From NCBI GenBank assembly GCA_027450145.1, contig DAIDKH010000004.1, forward strand, positions 1 to 64,000: DNA of 64,000 bases, in the 5' to 3' direction. Below the pieces are notes generated by a model. That model made no database searches. It saw only the letters and a list, made by a program, of their open reading frames with translations, and was not told the DNA's origin. The position numbers and the translations under genes are program-made. The DNA is from Chthonomonadaceae bacterium (GTDB lineage Bacteria > Armatimonadota > Chthonomonadetes > Chthonomonadales > Chthonomonadaceae). Numbering within the stretch: position 1 is the first letter of the stretch; each line of letters begins with the position of its first letter. Of this stretch, positions 27,016 through 36,253 are shown one piece after another.

Positions 27016-27540
27016 TCAAGGTACCCGCGTCAGGGCTCGCGGCTGAAGGTGCGTATTCCACTGCTTAATATTAAGCACAAGGACGGGCATGTCCGTACCA
27101 ACTTGAGCCATGTGCCTTCTTACATTGTCTGCGGCAGCCATTGCAATTGCGCTGGTGAAATCTGGATGCGATATCGCAGCAACTATGAGATAGCGATAGC
27201 TGGCGACGCCGTTGGCATGCGGTAGTTGAACCAGTGTGTTACACGCTTTCTGCGCTAACACATTGGCATAGTCGATACCCGATAACTCCTCAAGGACTTT
27301 GCCCACATGCGACTTATGCCCTACCGGCCGTGGATGGGTATCGGCATCCATGCACTCGGGATCCTTTAGCTCGCAGAAATACAATCCATCCGGTTCCTGC
27401 CAGGCCCAGTCAACTTTGCGCCCCTTCCAACCCTTACTCCATGGCGCCTTATCGTCGTCTACGTGTACTAGCAGGAAACCCGCGGGTAGCGTAATCAACA
27501 GTTCACCATCATGAAGACTTGTCGCAGCTCGTTTAGGCAC
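27016..27540 (-). CDS. Candidate PD-(D/E)xK nuclease-like partner of the adjacent ATPase
   Basis: I do not recognise this 174-residue protein as a named family. The N-terminal half has an arrangement compatible with a PD-(D/E)xK nuclease core: D44 in 'RKVDWAW', D51 after 'EP', and E57-L-K59 in 'YFCELKD', each on a predicted strand. A helix-rich second half follows. The GTG start at 27540 overlaps the ATPase stop by eight bases and has an excellent AAGGGAGG nine bases upstream, so the pair is made as a unit. Coupling of an ABC-type ATPase to a small nuclease is a known design of anti-phage systems, so I infer that this is the effector. The nuclease call rests on motif reading only. Confidence 0.5.
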   Translation of the reverse strand: MPKRAATSLHDGELLITLPAGFLLVHVDDDKAPWSKGWKGRKVDWAWQEPDGLYFCELKDPECMDADTHPRPVGHKSHVGKVLEELSGIDYANVLAQKACNTLVQLPHANGVASYRYLIVAAISHPDFTSAIAMAAADNVRRHMAQVGTDMPVLVLNIKQWNTHLQPRALTRVP

Positions 27541-28561
27541 CTGGGAATGCCTCCCTTATCGTTCGACGATAAAGACGATCATATTCATCAAGAATGGGAT
27601 TAGGCTCGAGTTCGACGAATTTTGAAACAGGTTTTACCGCAACCCCATTAGTCTTTGTGCGATCAAGCGCGAAAAACCTAATATCAATTTTCTTCTGACA
27701 CGCCTCGAATTCGAGTTCCTTAAGGAATGCATAGGAATGGCTAGCAATATGAACCTGCGTACCGGTTGCTGCGAGAGTAGCGAGGATCTCAGCAATGACC
27801 GGAAACATGCTAGGATTAAGATTTGCTTCCGGCTCATCCCAATGCAACACGCTGCCTTGCGACAGACTGCCATTACGAATTAAGGTCCAAAGTAATCCAA
27901 GTTTCCGCCAGCCCTCGGCAACGAGCGGAAACTCAATCTGTCCGGTCGCATCCTTTAGATAATAGCGCCCAGATTTACTCTTCGTGACCGTACCGCTCAT
28001 CTGTTTTCGGAGCAAATCAAGCAATACTTTTTGAGAATCGGGAGTTGGTCCTTTGGGAACATCTGGGTTGGCGTGTGTAAATAGATCGCGATAAGTAACA
28101 TCGAAATCCAACCATCGGCCTCCAGTGCTTGTCACCGTATCGTATGCATCAACAAAGTTGACTGAATGGCCCAGGATGTCCTTCGCTGGAATAAGAATTG
28201 GCGCATAGTTGAGCTTCCACGCAGAGGGCAATTCAACCTGCTTGCTGTTGCTTGCAAGATGGAATGCTAGCGGCGTATTGGCCCATGTTGCCTCTACATC
28301 ACATTCCTGGCGTCCTTGATGCCGTCGAACCAGGCGACCTAGACTGTCCGGCTTGAAAACGCTCATCAACGTTACGTCAAAAGGCTCCCTATTTGAGGAA
28401 TCTGGAGCCAATACCTGGTGCTTTTGTAGGGCGTATAGCAATTTGAGAATGTGAGTTTTACCACTTCCGTTCACTCCCGCATATGCATTAAGACCTCCTA
28501 CAAACGCAAACTCTGCGTCGGCAAACGCAGTAAAATTGTGGAGTTTTAAATGGTCAAACAA
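27533..28561 (-). CDS. ABC-type AAA ATPase (AAA_21/OLD-like) of a probable conflict system
   Basis: The 342-residue protein starts 'FDHLKLHNFTAFADAEFAF' and has Walker A 'GVNGSGKTHILK' (about residue 30), a divergent ABC signature region 'EGWRKLGLLW' (about 215-225), Walker B 'LHWDEPEANLNP' (about 240-250) and the switch His in 'HIASHSY' (about 275). This is the AAA_21/SMC-like ATPase layout found in OLD, PARIS, Septu and similar defence ATPases. It lacks a coiled-coil insert of SMC length and has no fused TOPRIM domain. It probably senses an invader and controls the small protein encoded next. The TTG start at 28561 is supported by GGAGG about 10 bases upstream. Confidence 0.75.
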   Translation of the reverse strand: MFDHLKLHNFTAFADAEFAFVGGLNAYAGVNGSGKTHILKLLYALQKHQVLAPDSSNREPFDVTLMSVFKPDSLGRLVRRHQGRQECDVEATWANTPLAFHLASNSKQVELPSAWKLNYAPILIPAKDILGHSVNFVDAYDTVTSTGGRWLDFDVTYRDLFTHANPDVPKGPTPDSQKVLLDLLRKQMSGTVTKSKSGRYYLKDATGQIEFPLVAEGWRKLGLLWTLIRNGSLSQGSVLHWDEPEANLNPSMFPVIAEILATLAATGTQVHIASHSYAFLKELEFEACQKKIDIRFFALDRTKTNGVAVKPVSKFVELEPNPILDEYDRLYRRTIREAFPGA

Positions 28562-29032
28562 CGTCTATTTGCCTCCATCCACATCCTTTGTCGGCCTCCT
28601 CAAGGTATCAAGCTTGTTCACGGACATTTCGCAGTGCAAAGCAAAGAAACGTGGGTCTTCGTCGGCTCTTGGAATTGGCTAATTTGGGTCGAACAAAAAC
28701 GCGTCGAGCGTACGCTTAATGGGGCGAAGGAACATTCGCCATAGTTCCAAGCGCCAGGTTCAATGGTGCAGCTTGACCGTGTGCACCAGCCACTCATACC
28801 CGCTCTATGGATGAAAGCAACCGTAAGCCTATTGTACCCGACAGTATAATCGCCGTAGATAAACCAACGCGTTTTCCGTAAGCGAACTGAAGCGCCACAC
28901 CCTCAACAGCCATCGGCCTGCCGCCCGCGCCAATAGCTGCGAGGCAACATCGGGTGAAGGATTACCACTGTGAGAAGTTGAATAATACCGTGCCTACTGG
29001 CAAAAGTTATTTTGATTTCCAGGAGTTTTTAA
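28562..29032. other. Stretch with possible decayed minus-strand coding sequence
   Basis: No intact gene is seen. On the minus strand a frame ending with TAG at 28565-28567, six bases before the ATPase start, reads 'RADEDPRFFALHCEMSVNKL' and more back to another TAG at 28679-28681; beyond it the same frame continues as 'WRLELWRMFLRPIKRTLDAF'. The composition looks protein-like, so it may be the end of a lost third gene. AGGAG before 29033 serves the GH32 gene. Confidence 0.35.
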
Positions 29033-30406
29033 ATGCAACCCGCTCCGCCACCTAGCGGCTACGATCAGGCACTGCGCCCTCAGTTCCATTTCACCTCGCG
29101 CACGAACTGGATTAATGACCCTAACGGCCTGGTTTACTACAAGGGGACGTACCACCTCTTTTTCCAGCACAATCCCGACGGCAATGAGTGGGGCAACATG
29201 ACCTGGGGCCATGCGGAAAGCACAGACCTGGTCCACTGGAAGCAGGTTAGCAATGCCTTGACGCCGGATGATCTGGGCACCATGTTTTCTGGTTCCGCGG
29301 TGATTGACTGGCACAATACAGCTGGATTTAATAAGGGTAAAAACCCTAGCATGCTGCTTTTCTACACTGCTGCCGGCGGCACCTCGCCAGAAAGCACAGG
29401 CAAGCCGTTCACCCAATGCCTGGCATATAGTACGGATGGCGGCGCTACGTTCACGAAATATGCAGAGAACCCCATCATTCCGGAAATCGCGGGCGGAAAT
29501 CGCGACCCCAAAGTAGTTTGGGATCAAGCTGGCAAGCGCTGGCTGCTCGCACTCTATCTGGATGGCGACAACTTCGAGCTGCTCCAATCAACTGACCTTC
29601 GGCACTGGCATAAACTCCAGACGGTGAGCCTACCAGGTTGTGATGAGTGCCCTGATCTCTTCCCGATGATCGCCCGGCCCAGCGGTCATAGATATTGGGT
29701 AATGACTGCGGCAAACGGACATTATGTAGTTGGGCAGATGGTTGATGGTAAGTTCGTATTTCAGGGAGAGCCCGTTGTAAGCGATTATGGGCCAAACTTC
29801 TACGCGGTTCAAACTTGGTCCGATATTTACCGGTCGGACGGACGCAGAATTCAGATTGCCTGGATGCGCGGTGGCCAATACCCGGGCATGCCCTTTAACG
29901 GACAGATGTCATTTCCCTGTGTATTGAAACTGCACGATGGCGCCAAGGGTTTATGGATGAGTCGCTGGCCAGTTCGCGAGATATCGAGCTTATACGCGGG
30001 AACCGAGGAGTGGCGTGATTTGGCATTGGCTAACGGCGTTCCCATTACCGTACAGCCGAAAACAGGGTTGTGGGATATAAGCCTAAAGGTCAAATGTGAA
30101 GCAGGTGCGGCATTCACCATTACCGTGAACGGACACGCAGTAACCTTCAGCAGTTCCAACAAAACACTTAGCTGTATGAACTCTACTGCACCAATTAGAC
30201 TTCCACAGGGCTATCTAACCCTTCGCGTTCTTGCCGACGTCACTTCCCTCGAGGTCTATGGCAACACCGGGCGCGTCTCTCTTACAGGATGCGTCCTACC
30301 GGTGGCTGGCGCGCCAGGAATCACGGTGGAAAGTACCGGCGGTGATGCGCAGATTCTCTCGATGACGGCGCACTCCCTGCGCTCCGCATGGAGCACAGCG
30401 CACTGA
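29033..30406 (+). CDS. GH32 fructan hydrolase (levanase/inulinase/invertase type)
   Basis: The 457-residue protein carries all three hallmark sites of GH32: the nucleophile D29 in 'NWINDPNGLVY', the transition-state Asp D158 in 'GGNRDPKV', and the acid/base E205 in 'CDECPDLFPM'. The five-bladed propeller is followed by a C-terminal beta sandwich (about residue 325 onward). It should release fructose from fructans or sucrose. There is no signal peptide, which suggests a cytoplasmic enzyme that would need an importer, but none is nearby. AGGAG sits 7 bases before the ATG. The following gene is convergent. Confidence 0.9.
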   Translation: MQPAPPPSGYDQALRPQFHFTSRTNWINDPNGLVYYKGTYHLFFQHNPDGNEWGNMTWGHAESTDLVHWKQVSNALTPDDLGTMFSGSAVIDWHNTAGFNKGKNPSMLLFYTAAGGTSPESTGKPFTQCLAYSTDGGATFTKYAENPIIPEIAGGNRDPKVVWDQAGKRWLLALYLDGDNFELLQSTDLRHWHKLQTVSLPGCDECPDLFPMIARPSGHRYWVMTAANGHYVVGQMVDGKFVFQGEPVVSDYGPNFYAVQTWSDIYRSDGRRIQIAWMRGGQYPGMPFNGQMSFPCVLKLHDGAKGLWMSRWPVREISSLYAGTEEWRDLALANGVPITVQPKTGLWDISLKVKCEAGAAFTITVNGHAVTFSSSNKTLSCMNSTAPIRLPQGYLTLRVLADVTSLEVYGNTGRVSLTGCVLPVAGAPGITVESTGGDAQILSMTAHSLRSAWSTAH

Positions 30407-30418
30407 AATGCCAACCGG

Positions 30419-31762
30419 CTAGTGCCCCTTAGGTCTAGAGGTATCTAACGAGATACGGTAGATTGCACAGGCATGTGGCTTCAGTACTGTTGTAATGGGG
30501 CCATTGGCGGTTACCACCGTATTTCGCCAGAGGTCTCGCGCTTTTATAGTGCCCTGAACACCCAGATCTGCGCGATGTATCACCGCCGATACCGTCATTT
30601 TATCGTGGAGGTTGAAAACTGCTGCTGTGAACGTACCATCTGGCTCCGGTGCGTACCATGTCTCCAATTTGCCGCCGCCGAGTAGCAGGTGCGCGGGCCT
30701 GCCAGCTTGGTCAATGGCAATGAGGGCTCGATTGGTGAGCAGTTTAAGCCCAAAAGTATCAAGATGAGTCAAATCGTCACCGGTATATAGTGGCGCACAA
30801 CATATTGACCAAAAGGTCATGGCAGTTTGTCGTTCGTCATCCGTTAAGCCATCTGCCGAGCCGTTACCTACCAGTAACGAGTCCAGATCATTCCATCCTC
30901 GCCCGGGCCCGGCAAGTGCGCTCCAAGGAGGTACGTCGGTGAAGCGCCGTCTTATCTGCTCCCACCCCGTTAGCTTAGGTCCGTAGAGATCTACGTCCCC
31001 ATCCACTCGCCAGCCATTTGCCATAGGTTGAAAGTCTTGCAAGTATTGCCGGTTAATTGCCCAGCTTATCTCCAGCCATATCTTGCGTTTCACAGCATCA
31101 ATCGCCTTGCCCCATGCACGAATATCTGGTCGATCGTCAATTGTTCGGCCTGGACTGTCGCTGCCTGGCGCGATACCATCCAACTTAATGAAGTCTACGC
31201 CCCATCGAGCCCATTGCCGAACGATGGAATTCACATATTCCTGTGCGCCAGGTTTTGAATAGTCAATTTTGTATTCCCCAAACGCATTTGCCTTAGCTCT
31301 GGGTCTCACGCAGATATCCCGAATGTGGATGTGTGTGCGCGCTATGAGCGGATTATTTTTCCACATCTCATCGTTTATGCCAGGATTCCAGTAGAGTCCG
31401 AGCAACTGACCATTGTGGTGGACGATCATGGCGACTTGGCGTATACCACGGGGGAATTTCCGCTTGTCCGCGGCCGGGCGGCCATATCCGTCAATGCCAG
31501 ATGCCCAGCCTGAGTCGAGGTTTATTCGGCGATATCCGTATTTCTGAAGCAACCGATGCATCGCATCAGACTGCTGGATGACCTGTGAGGCAGTAAGCCA
31601 GTCCTCGCCGTGCCCCGGCTGCCGTAGCGCTTCATTGTCCCAACTCGTCCAACCCATAAACGGGCGATTCGCTGAAGCAGGAAGTGCTGCTGCTCCTCTA
31701 CACCCAGCCAATAGCAGACCACACAGCGCTATACAATTTAGTCTGCGGTTAATGCGATGCAT
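30419..31762 (-). CDS. GH27 alpha-galactosidase-like lipoprotein
   Basis: The 447-residue protein begins with a lipoprotein signal ending 'LLLAGC', so it is probably anchored to a membrane. The GH27-type barrel follows with 'FMGWTSWD', 'GYRRINLDSGW', the nucleophile D195 in 'FIKLDGI' and the acid/base candidate D256 in 'WRVDGDVD', then a C-terminal beta domain. It should cut alpha-galactosides or a related sugar, but the divergent loops leave substrate open. It starts inside the end of the GxGYxYP gene (14-base overlap) with GGAG ten bases upstream, so the two are in one operon. Confidence 0.82.
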   Translation of the reverse strand: MHRINRRLNCIALCGLLLAGCRGAAALPASANRPFMGWTSWDNEALRQPGHGEDWLTASQVIQQSDAMHRLLQKYGYRRINLDSGWASGIDGYGRPAADKRKFPRGIRQVAMIVHHNGQLLGLYWNPGINDEMWKNNPLIARTHIHIRDICVRPRAKANAFGEYKIDYSKPGAQEYVNSIVRQWARWGVDFIKLDGIAPGSDSPGRTIDDRPDIRAWGKAIDAVKRKIWLEISWAINRQYLQDFQPMANGWRVDGDVDLYGPKLTGWEQIRRRFTDVPPWSALAGPGRGWNDLDSLLVGNGSADGLTDDERQTAMTFWSICCAPLYTGDDLTHLDTFGLKLLTNRALIAIDQAGRPAHLLLGGGKLETWYAPEPDGTFTAAVFNLHDKMTVSAVIHRADLGVQGTIKARDLWRNTVVTANGPITTVLKPHACAIYRISLDTSRPKGH

Positions 31763-33689
31763 TGCCGGTATTCTCCATCTCAAGCTTAGCTAACAGAAAC
31801 AGGGTATAAGGGTCAACATAGCGAACCTGCTGATTGCCGGCTAGTTGCCTCACCATGTCGAACAGATCAGAAGGTGACCATAAAATAGCACGGTAGACTC
31901 TGAATGTTGGCCCCGCGTCCCTATTGTCGCCCAGGATAATCGCCGATGCCTGCCCTGCATTGTGAGGAAGGTCAGCCGACATCCGAATGAACGGAGTTTT
32001 TCCCACCAGTGAAATTTGTGGTATTTTCTGCGCCACAACACCATTTGGTGAGAACCTGGTGTATGCGCGCTTTACCTGGTTGGTCATCGATGGAGCGTTG
32101 CCGTCAATTACAAAGCCTGTGATCCCTAAACCCCAGCGCCTGTAGTAAGCGAGGCAGCGCGCTTGCCACGCTGCAAGGCCCGAAGGTAATCCACTCCATT
32201 TGCGAGTAGGTACGAGGTAGCCCGGATTAAGGTACCCTGCGCCGGAGTCGCCCGCAACAAAATAGTCATCGGGCGTTGCATGGGTGCGTACGTAGTTCAT
32301 GCCAAACGGAAATCGATCACCAATATTGGGATTGAAGGCCCAGCCTATGGGCAGCTTTCCACGCGAGGCATCATCCCAAAATCCCGGCACCATCTGATAG
32401 AACCAGGCACTCGAGTCGTAATCACCCATATAAACGGTGACATAGTGGTAAGGCTTGGGCAGGCCGTTTGCCGTTAGCAATCCCCTCGCCTTGAGATCTG
32501 CCGTCGTTGGAAGATTGGGTTGCACATATCTTCGGCGTAGCGGAAAATGTTGAAAAAAGGAGGCATTTGCCATAGAGTCGAGGCCAGGCGCATCGGCATC
32601 CATGCAGGCATTGAAACACGATAAAATCTCGGCGTACCTCCACTCGGTCGCGACACCGCCATGTTTGCCGCCAGTAAATTTCGTGTACTTCTCATCCCAC
32701 GGTGTAAATCCATCGACCGTAATTATCCGGCCTCGCCCGGCACGGTAAGCTGCACGCAAAATCGCCAATAACGTGTTATAATCCGTGCCCAACGGCTGGC
32801 GCGGATCATCGATAGGCTCCTCATCACCCCACGGACTTAAGTCGAAGCAGAACCCGCGATTTGCGACAGTATAGTCTCTGTTTGTCAACATTGCCCTGCT
32901 AATCGGCAAGTGGGTATCGTGACTTATCCAGTAACCGTCCGGGTAGTAACCCATCACAACCGGATTGCAGCGACCCGTGGCGAGAAAATGTGCGACTGCC
33001 CAAAGGTATGCGTCGCATTTCGCGCTGCCAGTAGAGGCCAGGTGCGTGCCGGGAATGAGACCGGTTGCAGTGAATAGCGGAGATCCATCCTTGTGCACGA
33101 GCCATACTTTCACCTGTAGCCGCACCCCCGCGGTTCCATGGGTAAGCTGCCAATATAGCGACGTCCTGGCCGCATCGTACCGTACAGGCAGAAGGTTGTC
33201 GACACCTGCGCACGTGAAGGCAGCATTGGCGGTTGCCGGTACATTGGGATCCCACACAACCAGGCCACGCACGTAGCGCTTAAACGTCCTGAGGACATAG
33301 TCAAACGACGACGCCTTCAGGTAATGTGCATCTTTCGGCCACTTCTCGGCTCTCATTTTGCCGAGCCAGTAACGATCAATCTCTCCGTTCGTTCCGTTGA
33401 AAAGCATATAAAGTTGGGGACGCCTTCGATTTACCCGGCCCTGCAGCGCGGATAATGCCATCATCTGATCCCAAACCACTCCGCGTTGTTCGGAGGTGGC
33501 TGTGGAAGCAGAATCGAGCCGTGAAATGTTGAGGAGCACGATATGGTTAGGCTTCAATGACCTTGCAGCCGCAGCTCGACTATTGCATACCGTGATACCA
33601 CAAGAAGCAATTACGAAAGCCAATAATACATGGCTGGATACACCTCCTTGTGACCGTCGGAATATGGCATCGTTACAAGATCTGCTCAA
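31749..33689 (-). CDS. GxGYxYP family putative glycoside hydrolase
   Basis: The 646-residue exported protein has a hydrophobic signal region (about residues 20-38) and the family signature near the end of the barrel, 'GDSGAGYLNPGYL' (G-x-G-Y-x-x-P). 'ALQGRVNRRRPQLYM' near the N-terminus also matches the GxGYxYP N-terminal domain. Members are found in polysaccharide-use loci and are presumed hydrolases, without proven activity. The TTG at 33689 is chosen because AGAGGAG lies seven bases upstream. It precedes the GH27 lipoprotein gene and overlaps it. Confidence 0.78.
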   Translation of the reverse strand: MSRSCNDAIFRRSQGGVSSHVLLAFVIASCGITVCNSRAAAARSLKPNHIVLLNISRLDSASTATSEQRGVVWDQMMALSALQGRVNRRRPQLYMLFNGTNGEIDRYWLGKMRAEKWPKDAHYLKASSFDYVLRTFKRYVRGLVVWDPNVPATANAAFTCAGVDNLLPVRYDAARTSLYWQLTHGTAGVRLQVKVWLVHKDGSPLFTATGLIPGTHLASTGSAKCDAYLWAVAHFLATGRCNPVVMGYYPDGYWISHDTHLPISRAMLTNRDYTVANRGFCFDLSPWGDEEPIDDPRQPLGTDYNTLLAILRAAYRAGRGRIITVDGFTPWDEKYTKFTGGKHGGVATEWRYAEILSCFNACMDADAPGLDSMANASFFQHFPLRRRYVQPNLPTTADLKARGLLTANGLPKPYHYVTVYMGDYDSSAWFYQMVPGFWDDASRGKLPIGWAFNPNIGDRFPFGMNYVRTHATPDDYFVAGDSGAGYLNPGYLVPTRKWSGLPSGLAAWQARCLAYYRRWGLGITGFVIDGNAPSMTNQVKRAYTRFSPNGVVAQKIPQISLVGKTPFIRMSADLPHNAGQASAIILGDNRDAGPTFRVYRAILWSPSDLFDMVRQLAGNQQVRYVDPYTLFLLAKLEMENTGNASH

Positions 33690-33944
33690 TATGGAACTCC
33701 TCTTATAATGCACTTGCTTGTTACAGCTATGACATAACTTCTGTGCTGTATTGCTAAATCCCTTCAGAACTGTCGCTCGCTATATTGACAAACTTTCGGT
33801 TTCTCGTGATATCGCTTGCCGTAATATTTACAAGTGGGGCACAAATCTGTGTAACACACCTGATCGACTACCATCGGTTCTTGACAGATTGCGGGAATTA
33901 TGCCACGATATGGATCGTATAACAATTGAAAAACCTTGGTGGCT

Positions 33945-34046
33945 TCTTATCCAGAGTGGTTTAGGGACCGGCCCATTGAGACCACAACAACCTTCCTCAC
34001 CCGAGTGAAAGGTGCTAACTCCGGGCGCTCCGTGCGCAAGATAAGA
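33945..34046 (+). promoter_or_regulatory. SAM-I (S-box) riboswitch upstream of metK
   Basis: The sequence follows the S-box consensus: P1 stem TCTTATC (33945-33951) with GATAAGA (34040-34046), 'CCAGAGTGG' and 'AGGGACCGGCCC' of the P2 region with kink-turn, 'TGAGACC', and 'GTGAAAGGTGCTAACTCC' of P3/P4. A terminator follows at 34121-34149, so SAM binding should stop transcription before metK. A TTGACA at 33881 could be the -35 box, but no good -10 is seen at the right distance. Confidence 0.92.
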
Positions 34047-34120
34047 GGCGTGGAACGCGTATAGCCTTCGTATCCGTAAATCCAATTTGCGGACAATCGA
34101 CCTCATAAACGCTGAAACGA

Positions 34121-34149
34121 CCTCTTGGGCAACAGCCGAAGGGGTTTTT
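34121..34149 (+). terminator. SAM-controlled terminator in the metK leader
   Basis: CCTCTTGGGC pairs with GCCGAAGGGG around AACA (one mismatch, one G-T), followed by TTTTTCTTTT. It lies between the S-box aptamer and metK and is the expected expression platform. Confidence 0.85.
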
Positions 34150-34216
34150 CTTTTGCGTCCGCGACTAAACCTTGCGGACCACATGGGGCCCTCTGCCCTA
34201 CAAGGAGTTTACAGCG

Positions 34217-35371
34217 ATGTCAGATTACAGGTTTTTCACCTCGGAAAGCGTCACAGAAGGCCACCCAGACAAGCTGGCCGACCAGATAAGCGACGCAATC
34301 CTTGATGAGTTACTACTTCAGGACGCTGCAGCGCGTGTGGCATTGGAGTCGTTCCTTACACGGGGCCTGTGCGTCGTGGGAGGTGAGCTCACCACCAAAG
34401 CCTACGTAGAAGTTGCAGACGTGGTACGCAAAACTATCGTCAACTGCGGGTACACCAGTACAGATTACGGTCTGGACGGCAACACATGTGGTGTAATGTT
34501 AGCCATTCAGCAGCAGTCTCCGGACATTGCTCAAGGTGTTGACCGCGAAAACGGTGAACAAGGCGCCGGTGATCAGGGCTTAATGTTCGGCTACGCCACA
34601 AATGAAACCACTGACTTTATGCCATTGGCCCTCTCGATTGCGCACGACCTTACGGCACAGCTTACCAATGTTCGACGTACCGCTAATAATATAGGTTTCC
34701 GTCCAGATGGCAAATCGCAAGTGACCATAGCCTACGGCCCTGATGGAGCCCCCAGCCACATCGACACCATAGTGCTTTCGACGCAGCATGACGAGCGTCT
34801 ATCGCCCTGTGACGTTCAAGAGCTTGTACACGAGCACGTAATTAAGCCCGTACTGCAGTCCTATCAGAGATATGCGACTCAGCCGATTAAGTACCATATC
34901 AACCCAACCGGAAGATTTGTAATTGGTGGACCGCAGGCGGATACAGGTGTCACTGGCCGAAAGATTATAGTGGATACCTATGGCGGCGCTGCGAGGCACG
35001 GCGGTGGTGCATTTTCTGGCAAGGATCCATCAAAAGTCGATCGATCTGCCGCATACACTGCGAGATATGTAGCCAAAAACATAGTCGCAGCAGGTCTTGC
35101 CGATCGCGCTGAACTTCAACTTGCTTATGCAATTGGGGTCGCGGAACCGGTAAGTGTACTCGTGGACACGTTTGGTACAGGCAAGATAGCAGATACTGAA
35201 ATTGCCAAGCGAGTGCGCAAAGCCATTGACCTGCGACCGCACGCCATGATTAACAAGCTGCACTTGCTAGATCCCACAAAAATCAAGTACATCGAAACGG
35301 CACGCAATGGCCACTTTGGCAAAAGCGCCTTCCCGTGGGAACAGACTGACCTGGCAACTGCTTTAAACTAA
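34217..35371 (+). CDS. metK: S-adenosylmethionine synthetase
   Basis: The 384-residue cytoplasmic enzyme makes S-adenosylmethionine from methionine and ATP. It shows the family motifs '[20 protein letters not shown]', '[12 protein letters not shown]', 'RPDGKSQVT', and the P-loop-like '[19 protein letters not shown]'. Length is normal. The ATG at 34217 follows AAGGAG and matches the usual N-terminus, so a longer in-frame start at 34172 is rejected. It is preceded by an S-box riboswitch and terminator and followed by a strong terminator. Confidence 0.97.
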   Translation: MSDYRFFTSESVTEGHPDKLADQISDAILDELLLQDAAARVALESFLTRGLCVVGGELTTKAYVEVADVVRKTIVNCGYTSTDYGLDGNTCGVMLAIQQQSPDIAQGVDRENGEQGAGDQGLMFGYATNETTDFMPLALSIAHDLTAQLTNVRRTANNIGFRPDGKSQVTIAYGPDGAPSHIDTIVLSTQHDERLSPCDVQELVHEHVIKPVLQSYQRYATQPIKYHINPTGRFVIGGPQADTGVTGRKIIVDTYGGAARHGGGAFSGKDPSKVDRSAAYTARYVAKNIVAAGLADRAELQLAYAIGVAEPVSVLVDTFGTGKIADTEIAKRVRKAIDLRPHAMINKLHLLDPTKIKYIETARNGHFGKSAFPWEQTDLATALN

Positions 35372-35388
35372 CAACGATATCACAAAAT

Positions 35389-35436
35389 AAAATGGGTACG
35401 TCTGGTTTCCAACATGGAATCGACGTACCCATTTTT
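35389..35436. terminator. Bidirectional terminator after metK
   Basis: AAAATGGGTACGTC (35389-35402) pairs perfectly with GACGTACCCATTTT (35422-35435), giving a T run for metK and, on the other strand, for the convergent DUF2092 gene. Confidence 0.88.
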
Positions 35437-35455
35437 ATGACCACAGGTTGTCACT

Positions 35456-36253
35456 CTAAATGACCCAGTGAGCATCCTTTGGAGGCGTGAACTGGAACAC
35501 GGTGTTTGCAATTGGCTGGTTGATGTGAATATCCTCCAACACCTCAATGGTACTCTCCTTCACGTTGGTCTCTCGAATGACGACCTTGTGAATGAGGTGA
35601 GTTTTTGCGTTGAAGTAGATCACGGCAGGCGGTGCATCTGGTACTAGCGATGCAGTAAGCGTCTGGTATTGCACTCCGTTGTCCGTCTCCATCACGACCG
35701 CTCCCGCGTGTTCAAACGCATTGCGGATCTGTGGATCAGCTAACGGACGATTTTGAATCATAAGCGCCACCAGGTAAGTGCCTACTGCATCAAAATTAAC
35801 ACCGTTTACGATGTCGATGTCGTTAAGCGATGGAGGCGCGGCGGAACGAGTGTATGTGTGATCGGTACCGGAATAGTTCACGTAATAACTGCCATCACAA
35901 ACGGCAGCGCCCTGCGAGGCATCGTCAGATTTGTACACAAATTTGTTGGGCCGCTCAATGGCTAGTGTATACGCATGGTCTGACTCTATTGCATTCTGCG
36001 CATTTCTCTGAATAACCTCCGCAGTATGCTGGTAACTTGACATTTTGCTATACACCGCTGTGGCTTCATCTATGAGCCTCATGACACTCGGCCTAATAGT
36101 CCCGGGTACACTTGTACGTGCCGAAGTTAGCGCCTGTTTAGGAGCCGTCGTAGATGCGTTCTGTTGAGCAACAGCCGGAATTGCTATCGCGGTACTTAAC
36201 AGTATTAGCGGGATCTTTAAACCGGTGCGACCTAGAGGTGATAGTTTTCTCAT
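35456..36253 (-). CDS. DUF2092/LolA-like exported protein
   Basis: The 265-residue protein has a signal peptide (about 1-29, ending 'PAVAQQ'). It reads as a LolA/LolB-like half-barrel of the DUF2092 type: 'YSKMSSYQHTAEVIQRN', 'AIERPNKFVYKSD', 'CDGSYYVNYSG', then paired strands and 'FQFTPPKDAHWV' at the end. Such proteins probably bind lipid or hydrophobic ligands in the periplasm. It stands alone. Confidence 0.75.
   Translation of the reverse strand: MRKLSPLGRTGLKIPLILLSTAIAIPAVAQQNASTTAPKQALTSARTSVPGTIRPSVMRLIDEATAVYSKMSSYQHTAEVIQRNAQNAIESDHAYTLAIERPNKFVYKSDDASQGAAVCDGSYYVNYSGTDHTYTRSAAPPSLNDIDIVNGVNFDAVGTYLVALMIQNRPLADPQIRNAFEHAGAVVMETDNGVQYQTLTASLVPDAPPAVIYFNAKTHLIHKVVIRETNVKESTIEVLEDIHINQPIANTVFQFTPPKDAHWVI

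Noticed and set aside
26380-28561. Functional type I restriction-modification system
   Set aside because: hsdM is interrupted and truncated and there is no specificity or restriction subunit; the neighbouring ATPase is not HsdR.
28550-28744. 64-codon plus-strand frame
   Set aside because: It starts inside the ATPase gene on the other strand and has no ribosome site; the minus-strand reading of the same DNA looks more protein-like.
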